NCBI GenBank assembly: GCA_021788565.1
Contig: JAJYKO010000063.1
Span: 1-12,711, forward strand
DNA: 12,711 bases
Origin: Chloroflexota bacterium
Lineage (GTDB): Bacteria > Chloroflexota > UBA6077
Reading direction: 5' to 3'
Each line of letters opens with the position of its first letter. The stretch's first letter is position 1. The position numbers were made by a program, and so were the translations under genes. Positions 1 through 5,821 of the stretch are shown piece by piece. The notes below the pieces were generated by a model. That model made no database searches, had not been told where the DNA came from, and saw nothing but the letters and a program-made list of their open reading frames with translations.

Positions 1-462
1 CGACTTGATTTGCCGGTAGCCCCCGCTTGGAGTCCACAGGACAGTGGGATGAGGGACCGCGACTATCCCGCCCATGGAGTGGATCAAGTCGATAGTGCTG
101 CGATAACTTCGGCCCCTGGGCAAGATGTCAGTGGGATAGGGCGGTTGGAAGAAGTAGGCCAAAATGTGGCGACCCAGTGCGGTCGTAATCTCGGTGCCGA
201 AGATGACCTTGACGCGGCAGCCGGGGTGGTATTCCACCCACCGCAGCGCTTGCAGTGCCCCTGCGACGGCGTCGTGGTCTGTGATGGCGACGACGTCGAG
301 ATCCGTGTTCTCCTGAACGTGGGCCATGATCTCGTCGACCGATGCCATGCCGTCGCTGACATCGCTGTGGATGTGCAAGTCGGCCTTGCCCAAAGGATCT
401 CTTCTCCATGGAGTAGTGCCGGGCGGGGCATGGAAGGGACTGCGAAGCTTACCGGCAAACAT
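1..462 (-). CDS. PHP-domain metal-dependent phosphoesterase, 3' end beyond the window
   Basis: A frame open from base 462 to base 1 without a stop encodes the N-terminal part of a PHP-domain protein. The motifs, in order, are DLHIHSDVSDG (HxH at residues 30 and 32), AITDHDA, GTEIT and GGIVAVPHPT, which together give the His/Asp/Glu metal-binding set of PHP phosphoesterases. PHP proteins of this kind (YciV/TrpH-like) hydrolyse phosphoesters such as nucleotide or oligonucleotide 3',5'-phosphates; the substrate here cannot be read. The protein is truncated because the gene runs off the left edge. The start is uncertain: ATG at 462 is the nearest in-frame ATG before the PHP motif. TTG at 393 would give a more typical N-terminus (GKADLHIHS) with GGAG ten bases upstream, and ATG at 537 has AGGGAG upstream. 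It lies in the same direction as, and just after, the membrane-protein gene. Confidence 0.85.
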   Translation of the reverse strand, partial: MFAGKLRSPFHAPPGTTPWRRDPLGKADLHIHSDVSDGMASVDEIMAHVQENTDLDVVAITDHDAVAGALQALRWVEYHPGCRVKVIFGTEITTALGRHILAYFFQPPYPTDILPRGRSYRSTIDLIHSMGGIVAVPHPTVLWTPSGGYRQIKS

Positions 463-562
463 AATAGCATGTAGCCGTGCTCGACGCATCATATCGTCCC
501 AACCAGAGCAGGGGGATACTGTGGGAGCCGGCGTCATCTTTGCGCCCGCTCCCTATTTTGGA

Positions 563-1879
563 TCATGGAGCGCTCGAGACCGCTGGTCGCTGCTGGGTTG
601 CTGTTGCCCCCGTGGACGTGGCTGTTTTTACCTGGACGCGGAAGGCACGGCCGGCCCAGCTTGGCCACAGGACTACCTGAGCGGGCCGAGTAAAGGTCCC
701 CAGGGCATCGATGGCTTTCTGGGCAGCGGACGGCGATTGCCAGCGCGCGGCGTTGGTGATTGTGCTGGCGTCCACCGCTCGCTCGACCGTGGCGGAGGCC
801 GTCGTTTTCAGGGTCATGACTTGGCCTTCCACGCTCACCACCGCAGGCGGCGTCAACTGGGGACTACCCGGTGACGCGTAGCCATTCGGGATATCCTGGG
901 ACCAAAGCGAGTAGACCAGCTTGTTGAAGTCGTTGTTATTGAAGGCGAGCCCGGTGGCCTTCACGTCCATGTAGCCGGTGAGTTCACTCGCGTTGTCGCC
1001 CACGCTGTGGTCATACCGCTCGCTGACAACCTGCACCTGGATAGCCTGCTGCGGCAGTGACTCGTAACCCTGAAGTTGTGTTTTCAGCTGTTGGGTCAGC
1101 TGCGCGGTAGCCTGTTGCAGCAGCTTGTTGCGCAGCGCGTCACGAAGCTGGAGCGTGATGGTGTTGGCCTGCTGCGGTGGGTTCCCCGGAGCAGGGGCAA
1201 CCTCATTGACGTTCATGGTGCCCTGCACCTGTACCTGCTGGGTCAGGACCTGAGCGGTGAGACGTTGCGCGGTGAGATCTACGCTCGGGCCGCCGGTCTC
1301 CACCAGCACCTCGACGTCGCGTGACAGCACCTGCGACTCCGGGTATACGGTCACGCTGGCAACCGGCACCGTCACGTAGGCTATCACCGCGAGGATAGCC
1401 GCGAGGATTCCCCCGATGACGATCCCCCACCTACTGATTCCGAGGGAGGGATTGAACTCTTCCGGGGCGGTAAAAGTGGCACCCTCCGTATGGGTAACTC
1501 CAGAGTCCTTACTGTGGTAATAGCCCTGCAGGGTGCTATAGATGTGGTGAAAGCCATTCTCCTTGGCCAGTCCGCGGCGGTTTATGTCGCGGCTGACGAT
1601 GACCATGTCCAGACCCAACTCCCGCTGCAGCCGCCTCAGTACGCGGAATTCGAGACCCTCACGAAGTGTCTTGGCATCGGAAGGGATGATGACCACTGCG
1701 CGTGGTAGTCTGGAGCCTTCCAGCTTGCTTCGCACGGAGGTGAGGTCGTCGTCCGGGTCGACCTCGACTATAGTTTCGTGCTGAGGCCCATGGCCCGCCA
1801 GAGCATACCTGTAGGCCTCAATATCGTCGTCACTGCGAAGGCGGACGATATCCTCTTCGCTCTTTCTCAGGGCGGACAT
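563..1879 (-). CDS. Single-pass membrane protein with Rossmann-like N-terminal part and Gln-rich extracytoplasmic region (baseplate J/gp47-like?)
   Basis: 438 residues, ATG start with GAGG six bases upstream. Residues 1-120 look soluble and alternate strand and helix: AVVIIPSDAK at 61-70, a basic Arg/Leu helix at 74-88, DMVIVSRDIN at 91-100. One hydrophobic helix spans about 151-176 (GIVIGGILAAILAVIAYVTV). It is followed by a probable beta-rich region starting with ASVTVYPESQVLSRDVEV, a Gln-rich stretch (about 205-283) and a Thr/Ala/Ser-rich tail. There is no signal peptide, so the N-terminal part is probably cytoplasmic and the rest outside. From memory, this architecture resembles Chloroflexota and Gram-positive proteins annotated as baseplate J/gp47 family, but without other phage genes nearby a phage role is not supported. 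Function is unknown; it may be a cell-envelope protein. It sits between the phosphorylase and PHP genes in the same direction. Confidence 0.8.
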   Translation of the reverse strand: MSALRKSEEDIVRLRSDDDIEAYRYALAGHGPQHETIVEVDPDDDLTSVRSKLEGSRLPRAVVIIPSDAKTLREGLEFRVLRRLQRELGLDMVIVSRDINRRGLAKENGFHHIYSTLQGYYHSKDSGVTHTEGATFTAPEEFNPSLGISRWGIVIGGILAAILAVIAYVTVPVASVTVYPESQVLSRDVEVLVETGGPSVDLTAQRLTAQVLTQQVQVQGTMNVNEVAPAPGNPPQQANTITLQLRDALRNKLLQQATAQLTQQLKTQLQGYESLPQQAIQVQVVSERYDHSVGDNASELTGYMDVKATGLAFNNNDFNKLVYSLWSQDIPNGYASPGSPQLTPPAVVSVEGQVMTLKTTASATVERAVDASTITNAARWQSPSAAQKAIDALGTFTRPAQVVLWPSWAGRAFRVQVKTATSTGATATQQRPAVSSAP

Positions 1880-2030
1880 GAACTACCTCGACAAGTACAA
1901 CCATATAGATATGAGCAGCGCGATGGGCCTGGGGAAATCGCGTGTAGCGCCGGGGGTCAGCCCAGGCCGCCCTCGCAGACTCTGCGGAGACAGTAGGTGC
2001 AAGAAGCGGACCGGTTCTGGGGTCTGCGGG
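1880..2030. other. Gap between two minus-strand genes with inverted repeats
   Basis: 151 bases separate the phosphorylase stop (2031-2033) from the membrane-protein start at 1879. The stretch contains an 8-bp perfect inverted repeat, GGCCTGGG (1926-1933) with CCCAGGCC (1961-1968). It also contains the 13-base palindrome CGCAGACTCTGCG (1974-1986) and CATAT-AG-ATATG (1902-1913). No T-tract follows any stem on the minus strand, so a classical rho-independent terminator is not shown. The region is the 3' side of the phosphorylase gene and the 5' leader of the membrane-protein gene. I see no gene in it. Confidence 0.6.
1926..1968. repeat. 8-bp inverted repeat with 27-base loop
   Basis: GGCCTGGG at 1926-1933 is exactly complementary to CCCAGGCC at 1961-1968. 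The 27-base loop contains a small CGC/GCG pair (1939-1941 with 1947-1949), so the transcript could fold into a stacked hairpin. It could mark a transcript end or a leader structure between the two minus-strand genes. No U-tract is present. Confidence 0.5.
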
Positions 2031-2864
2031 TTAAAGAAAGGGGGTAGTTGATGCGCGAAATGCCGCGTCCAGGGCGACATCGGCGGCAGTGAGGATGGCC
2101 CGGCGGTATGCCAGGGTATGGAATCCGGGATGCCATTCATCGCCCAGTTCGTCGGAGACAGCCGCGATTAAGGCGACGCGCGCACCACGGTGCAAGCTGA
2201 CGGCGAACAGAGCGGCCGCCTCCATCTCCACCCCGAGGACCCCTTCTCCTCGAAGGCGCGCGACGGTCGCGGCGCACTCCCGATATGGAGCGTCCGTCGT
2301 CCAGACCGGGCCTGATGCCGCCGCGATGTCTCGGGTGGCCACCACGGATACCAGCGCGTCGACGAGGTCCGGCGATGCGTGCGCCGCTTCTCCTGCTGCC
2401 AGGTAGTGGTAGGACGTGCCTTCACTCCGCACGGCGCTGGTTGCGATCACCAGGGACCCTGTGGGCAGATCGGGCTGAAGGCTTCCTACCGACCCGACGA
2501 GCAGGATGGTTCGCACGCCTGCCGAGATCATCAGTTCTATGGCTCCCGCCGCAGCGGGTGCGCCGATCGGTAGCCTGGCGATGGCCATCTCCCGTTCCCG
2601 GAATCTGCAATGGGCCAGTGGCCAGAAGATGGGGGTTGGCCATCGGTCGACTACCTCCGTGCCAATGACGCCGGCCATGTGACGCAGGGCCGTTGCCTGG
2701 AACGTTGCTACCAGCAAGTCTGGCAGCGCCAGATCGACGGTCCCGCCCATCAACTGGCGGTAGTAGGACAGCGCCGCGCCCGGCGTGACGATCGGCGAGG
2801 AGCCGTCCACTCCCCAGTTGTGGGGATCCTCCTGGGAAAGCTCTGATGTCTCGTTGGGAGCCAC
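2031..2864 (-). CDS. Uridine phosphorylase / nucleoside phosphorylase family protein (PNP_UDP_1)
   Basis: 277 residues, close to the usual 240-290 for the family. These enzymes split nucleosides with phosphate to give a free base and ribose-1-phosphate, in cytoplasmic nucleoside salvage. Family signatures: ILLVGSVGSLQPDLPTGSLV (about 120-139, the Gly-rich segment), SEGTSYHYL (147-155), VWTTDAPYRE (187-196) and GVEMEAAALF (211-220). The Glu-Met-Glu of the last motif normally contacts the ribose. SDEL (227-230) fits the nearby conserved Asp. The GVEMEAA form and hexameric NP-I fold favour uridine phosphorylase over a purine enzyme, but base preference cannot be fixed from sequence. The start is GTG at 2864, supported by GGAGG at 2875-2879 (spacing 10); no better ATG is seen. 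It is the first of three leftward genes and is divergent from nuoA. Confidence 0.85.
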   Translation of the reverse strand: MAPNETSELSQEDPHNWGVDGSSPIVTPGAALSYYRQLMGGTVDLALPDLLVATFQATALRHMAGVIGTEVVDRWPTPIFWPLAHCRFREREMAIARLPIGAPAAAGAIELMISAGVRTILLVGSVGSLQPDLPTGSLVIATSAVRSEGTSYHYLAAGEAAHASPDLVDALVSVVATRDIAAASGPVWTTDAPYRECAATVARLRGEGVLGVEMEAAALFAVSLHRGARVALIAAVSDELGDEWHPGFHTLAYRRAILTAADVALDAAFRASTTPFL

Positions 2865-2890
2865 CGACTTCTATCCTCCGCTGGGCCATT

Positions 2891-2911
2891 ACCATGGTTA
2901 GCACGTACGTG
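2891..2911. promoter_or_regulatory. Two adjacent palindromes upstream of the phosphorylase gene
   Basis: ACCATGGT (2891-2898) and CACGTACGTG (2902-2911) are both perfect palindromes, with centres 12 bases apart. They lie 12 to 32 bases before the phosphorylase ribosome-binding site, in its likely leader or promoter start region. A weak -10-like TACACT lies at 2922-2927 on the minus strand. An operator is possible; no known consensus was recognised. Confidence 0.3.
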
Positions 2912-3023
2912 GCACGGGGTGAGTGTATCAGGAAGGGGTTCGCGGGAGAAGGGCGGGTGGGTTGAGATATGGCTTCAGGCCAGAACGTGGCGGCGAGAAT
3001 CGCGGATCTTCTGCAATTTGGGG

Positions 3024-3052
3024 TGTACAATCCCGGCGACTTGTGATATAAC
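3024..3052 (+). promoter_or_regulatory. Candidate sigma-70-like promoter for nuoA
   Basis: TGTACA (3024-3029, 4 of 6 to TTGACA) is followed after 17 bases by TATAAC (3047-3052, 5 of 6 to TATAAT). The -10 lies inside the CRP-like dyad, so a protein bound there would block this promoter. An alternative -10, TATGGT at 3098-3103, would put a start near 3110 and the dyad centre near -61, the class I activator position. Neither is proven. Confidence 0.35.
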
Positions 3053-3062
3053 TCACAACTCG
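3037..3062. promoter_or_regulatory. CRP/FNR-family type operator dyad upstream of nuoA
   Basis: TTGTGA (3041-3046), a 6-base spacer TATAAC, then TCACAA (3053-3058) form a perfect inverted repeat. Symmetry extends outward to CGA (3037-3039) and TCG (3060-3062), with one mismatch at 3040/3059. The core TGTGA-N6-TCACA is identical to the classical CRP half-sites and spacing. The centre is about 119 bases upstream of the nuoA ATG. It suggests control of the complex I operon by a CRP/FNR-superfamily regulator; which regulator, and activation or repression, cannot be told from the window. Confidence 0.65.
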
Positions 3063-3167
3063 GTGAGTCCGTGACCTCAACCCCTCATCCACGGGGCTAT
3101 GGTCCCTTCAGTTCCGGTCACAGGTCCCATCTACGCTCAATCTTAGAATGCTGGCGATGGTGCTGGT

Positions 3168-3524
3168 ATGCCCACTCAATACCTTCCTATAGCGGTCCTG
3201 TTCTGGGTTTGTGCGGCCATGGTGGTCGTGATTCTTCTGATCTCGCGGTGGCTTGGTCCCCATAATCCCAGTTCAGCCAAGGTGGCGCCCTACGAGAGCG
3301 GCATCGTGCCTACGCAGTCCGCCAGGCGACGCTTCGAAGTCAGGTTCACTCTGGTGGCGATGCTGTTCATCCTCTTCGACATCGAGCTGATCTTCGTGTA
3401 CCCCTGGGCCGTGACTTTGAGGCAGTTGAAGCTGTTCGGCCTCCTCGAGATGGCCGGCTTCATGGGGGTGCTTGTGGTGGGCTACTTCTACGTCTGGAAG
3501 AAGGGGGGCTTCAAGTGGGAGTAG
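3168..3524 (+). CDS. nuoA: NADH-quinone oxidoreductase subunit A
   Basis: 118 residues, the normal length. NuoA (ND3) is a small membrane subunit next to the quinone site that links the peripheral and membrane arms. Three hydrophobic helices are visible at about 7-27, 61-79 and 90-110. Family signatures are PYESG in the first loop (41-45; the loop that is flexible in ND3), RRFEVRF (54-60), [11 protein letters not shown] (70-80) and a C-terminal [13 protein letters not shown]. An in-frame stop 22 bases upstream makes ATG 3168 the only plausible ATG start; its Shine-Dalgarno is weak. It is the first gene of the operon, preceded by the CRP-like dyad, and its end overlaps the nuoB start by 10 bases. 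Confidence 0.97.
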   Translation: MPTQYLPIAVLFWVCAAMVVVILLISRWLGPHNPSSAKVAPYESGIVPTQSARRRFEVRFTLVAMLFILFDIELIFVYPWAVTLRQLKLFGLLEMAGFMGVLVVGYFYVWKKGGFKWE

Positions 3525-3994
3525 AAGAAAAGCTTCCCGGTGCCCTGAACGTCGTGGTCACCAAGGTCGCCAACTGGGGTCGCGCAGCTTCCATCTACCC
3601 CCTGACCTCCGGCCTCGCATGCTGCGCGATCGAGATGATGGCTGCCAGCATGTCCCGGTACGACATCTCCCGCTTCGGGTCCGAGGTATTCCGTGCGACG
3701 CCAAGGCAGTCCGACTTGCTGATAGTGTCGGGCCGCGTTTCCAAGAAGATGGCGCCTGTGCTGCGGCAGCTGTACGACCAGATGCCCGACCCGAAATGGG
3801 TTATCGCGATGGGCGACTGCGCTTCCTCCGGCGGGCTTTTCAACAACTACGCGGTTCTACAGGGCGTCGACAAGATAATCCCTGTGGACTTCTACATTCC
3901 GGGTTGCCCTCCGCGTCCAGAGATGCTGTTGGAGGCCCTGGAGTCGCTGAAGCAGAGAATTAAGAAGCAGGCGGATGTCAATGGGCGATTCTGA
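3515..3994 (+). CDS. nuoB: NADH-quinone oxidoreductase subunit B
   Basis: 159 residues, usual length. NuoB (PSST) carries cluster N2, the last Fe-S centre, which hands electrons to quinone. The four N2 ligands are visible: the tandem Cys36-Cys37 in [10 protein letters not shown], Cys102 in GDCASSGG and Cys131 in PGCPPRP. The N-terminus ([12 protein letters not shown]) and the [16 protein letters not shown] segment fit the family. The start is GTG at 3515 inside the end of nuoA, with a run of six G (3503-3508) six bases before it. Its end overlaps nuoC by 20 bases, so translation of A, B and C is probably coupled. Confidence 0.97.
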   Translation: MGVEEKLPGALNVVVTKVANWGRAASIYPLTSGLACCAIEMMAASMSRYDISRFGSEVFRATPRQSDLLIVSGRVSKKMAPVLRQLYDQMPDPKWVIAMGDCASSGGLFNNYAVLQGVDKIIPVDFYIPGCPPRPEMLLEALESLKQRIKKQADVNGRF

Positions 3995-4553
3995 TCCGGT
4001 AGTCGATGCGGTGGCCGCTTCTGATCCAGCGGTCGATGCTGTTGCCGCGGCCATAGGCGAGGGTTTGCTGGGGGTCGATACCGACCGCGCGGGCGCGTCC
4101 GTGATGGTTGTGGATAGGGCGTCTCTCCTGGAGGCCTGTCGCCTGCTGCGGGATGGCGAGGAGAAGTTCGCACATCTCTCCAGCGTTTGGGGAGTCGACT
4201 ACTCGGCCATCGGGCTGGAACCGCGCTTCGCCGTCGTCTACTACCTCTACTCGCCCTCGTCCAGGCGGCGTATCGCGTTGAAGGTGCCGGTAGAGGAGAG
4301 CGATCCCGTGGTGCCGTCGGTGGTGGAGATCTGGCCCGGGGCCAATTTCCACGAGCGCGAGACGTTCGACATGTTCGGCATCAGGTTCGAGGGGCATCCC
4401 AACCTTACCAGAATACTCCTTCCCGAGGATGCCGACTTCTTCCCGCTGCGCAAGGACTTCCCAATTGGCGAAGAGCCCGTCGAATTCACACATAACATGA
4501 AACCGTCCGGCGGTATCGGCAGTAACGGTCATTCAGAAGTAAGTCGGAACTAA
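3975..4553 (+). CDS. nuoC: NADH-quinone oxidoreductase subunit C
   Basis: 192 residues; the separate 30-kDa subunit, not fused to NuoD. It is a structural part of the quinone module. The signature is [16 protein letters not shown] (127-142), followed by [20 protein letters not shown] (144-163). The region before it ([12 protein letters not shown], residues 66-77, and a strand-rich part) also fits. The first 23 residues are not family-like: they hold two copies of a ten-residue repeat ([10 protein letters not shown] and [10 protein letters not shown]). Start choices are ATG 3975 or ATG 3981, two codons apart; both lie inside the end of nuoB. The C-terminal tail after residue 170 ([19 protein letters not shown]) is low in hydrophobics and probably disordered. 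It ends one base before nuoD. Confidence 0.96.
   Translation: MSMGDSDPVVDAVAASDPAVDAVAAAIGEGLLGVDTDRAGASVMVVDRASLLEACRLLRDGEEKFAHLSSVWGVDYSAIGLEPRFAVVYYLYSPSSRRRIALKVPVEESDPVVPSVVEIWPGANFHERETFDMFGIRFEGHPNLTRILLPEDADFFPLRKDFPIGEEPVEFTHNMKPSGGIGSNGHSEVSRN
3987..4046 (+). repeat. Two-copy 30-bp tandem repeat in nuoC
   Basis: Unit 1 is 3987-4016 and unit 2 is 4017-4046; 24 of 30 bases agree and the encoded decapeptides agree at 8 of 10 positions. Most differences are synonymous or conservative, so the duplication looks old and kept in frame. The first unit overlaps the last codons of nuoB. Confidence 0.85.
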
Positions 4554-4554
4554 G

Positions 4555-5748
4555 ATGGCAAACGAGCCAGAGCTACTTCACGAAAAAGAGACAATGGTCC
4601 TGAACATGGGGCCGCAGCACCCGGCGACCCATGGCGTGCTGCGCCTGCTGGTTACCCTGGATGGCGAGGTCGTAGAGGACCTCGAGCCGATCATCGGCTA
4701 CCTGCACACCGGGTTCGAGAAGACCTACGAGAACCGTAAGTACCAGCAGTGTGTGACGCTGACGGACCGGATGGACTATCTGAACCCGCTGGGCAACAAT
4801 CTTTCCTTCTCTCTTGCCGTGGAGAAGCTGCTCGGCGTCGAGGCGCCTCCCAGGGCGCAGGTAACGCGTGTGTTGCTGGCCGAGCTCACACGGATTCAGA
4901 GCCACCTGGTATCTATCGGGTCCGGCGCCCTGGACCTGAACGCATCCACGGCCATGATGATGGCCTTCCGCGACAGAGAAGAGATCCTCGACATCTTCGA
5001 GTTCATCTCGGGGCAGCGAATGATGACCAGCTTCATCAGGCCAGGCGGCCTGGCGAAGGATCTGCCCCAGGGGTTCGAGGAGAAGGTTCGGGCTTTCGTG
5101 GAGAGCTTCCCCGCGCGCATACAGGAATACCACGGACTGCTCACCATGAACGAGATTTGGCGCGATCGAATGGTCGGGGTCGGAAAGCTTTTCGCAGAGG
5201 AAGCCGTTCGCCTTGGAGTCACGGGACCGCTTCTCAGGGCGGCTGGAGATCCCAGGGACCTCCGCAAGGACATGCCATACTGCGGATACGAGAGCTACGA
5301 TTTCAACGTGGTCACCCGAACCGAGGGCGACTGCTACGCTCGTTACCTGGTCCGGATGGATGAGATGGAGGAGAGCCTGAAGATCGTGAAGCAGGCCCTC
5401 TCGCGTCTACCGGACGGACCGTACGTCATAGACGACTACAAACATGCATTCCCGCCGCGGCAGGAGATCTCCGACAACATGGAGGCTCTGATCCACCACT
5501 TCAAGCTCGCCACCGAGGGGTACAGGGTCCCAGCCGGCGAGGTGTACGTGGCTACCGAGTCGCCGAGAGGAGAGCTTGGCTTCTACATCGTGTCGGACGG
5601 CTCCGCCAAACCATATCGGATTCACGTCCGCACGCCGTCCTTTTCCAACCTGCACTCGCTCAGGCCGATGTGTGTCGGCGGGATGCTGGCCGACGTGATA
5701 CCGGTGATCGCCAGCATCGATCCAATCATGGGGGACGTGGACAGATAG
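4555..5748 (+). CDS. nuoD: NADH-quinone oxidoreductase subunit D
   Basis: 397 residues, normal for the 49-kDa subunit. NuoD is related to the large subunit of NiFe hydrogenases and forms the quinone-binding pocket with NuoB and NuoH. NMGPQHPATHGVLR (17-30) holds His26, and DRMDYL (71-76) holds Tyr75; by spacing these match the quinone-headgroup residues His38 and Tyr87 of Thermus Nqo4. Other family segments are EPIIGYLHTGFEK, ESPRGELGFYIVSDGS and the C-terminal SIDPIMGDVDR. The four Cys ligands of the hydrogenase metal site are absent, as expected. ATG 4555 follows the nuoC stop by one base; its Shine-Dalgarno is weak. The 73-base gap after it is the only real gap in the operon. Confidence 0.98.
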   Translation: MANEPELLHEKETMVLNMGPQHPATHGVLRLLVTLDGEVVEDLEPIIGYLHTGFEKTYENRKYQQCVTLTDRMDYLNPLGNNLSFSLAVEKLLGVEAPPRAQVTRVLLAELTRIQSHLVSIGSGALDLNASTAMMMAFRDREEILDIFEFISGQRMMTSFIRPGGLAKDLPQGFEEKVRAFVESFPARIQEYHGLLTMNEIWRDRMVGVGKLFAEEAVRLGVTGPLLRAAGDPRDLRKDMPYCGYESYDFNVVTRTEGDCYARYLVRMDEMEESLKIVKQALSRLPDGPYVIDDYKHAFPPRQEISDNMEALIHHFKLATEGYRVPAGEVYVATESPRGELGFYIVSDGSAKPYRIHVRTPSFSNLHSLRPMCVGGMLADVIPVIASIDPIMGDVDR

Positions 5749-5821
5749 CTCCTAGCTATCAGTCATCAGCTGTCAGCAGACGAACTTGGAATGGCGCACT
5801 TCGATCGGGGTACAGTAGTCA
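5749..5821 (+). other. nuoD-nuoE gap with TCAG-rich short repeats
   Basis: 73 bases between nuoD and nuoE. The first part (5753-5779) contains TAGCTA, ATCAGTC, ATCAGCTG and TCAGCAG in succession, a degenerate ATCAG/GTCAG repeat with a CAGCTG palindrome. Repeats of this flavour recur between genes in some bacterial genomes. A weak promoter-like pair (TTGGAA 5786-5791, TACAGT 5811-5816, spacing 19) is present but not convincing. There is no terminator hairpin with a T-tract. Confidence 0.45.

Larger units (their letters stand above)
2865..3167. other. Divergent intergenic region between phosphorylase gene and nuoA
   Basis: 303 bases without a convincing gene. On the left it holds the phosphorylase ribosome-binding site (GGAGG, 2875-2879, minus strand) and two short palindromes (2891-2898 and 2902-2911). 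On the right it holds a CRP/FNR-type dyad (3037-3062), candidate promoter hexamers and a leader of about 100 bases to the nuoA ATG. The nuoA ATG at 3168 has no strong Shine-Dalgarno site, and an in-frame TAG at 3144-3146 rules out an earlier start. Confidence 0.7.

Noticed and set aside
326..874. 182-codon plus-strand frame across the PHP/membrane-protein junction
   Set aside because: It lies opposite two genes with clear domain support and has no family features.
563..1879. Prophage or phage-tail cluster suggested by the baseplate-like protein
   Set aside because: No other phage gene, integrase or attachment site is visible, and the neighbours are housekeeping genes.
2422..3030. 202-codon minus-strand frame reaching into the intergenic region
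   Set aside because: It overlaps the phosphorylase gene in another frame and is Arg/Gly/Pro-rich without motifs.
3081..3096. CCCC/GGGG hairpin in the nuoA leader
   Set aside because: A 4-bp stem with an 8-base loop is expected by chance in GC-rich DNA.
3144..3149. TAGAAT as a -10 box close to nuoA
   Set aside because: It is 5 of 6 to consensus, but no -35-like hexamer lies 16-18 bases upstream and there is no extended -10. The resulting leader would be only about 11 bases.
3071..3265. 64-codon plus-strand frame as a possible leader peptide before nuoA
   Set aside because: It overlaps nuoA in another frame, its GTG start has no ribosome-binding site, and its sequence shows no regulatory codon run.
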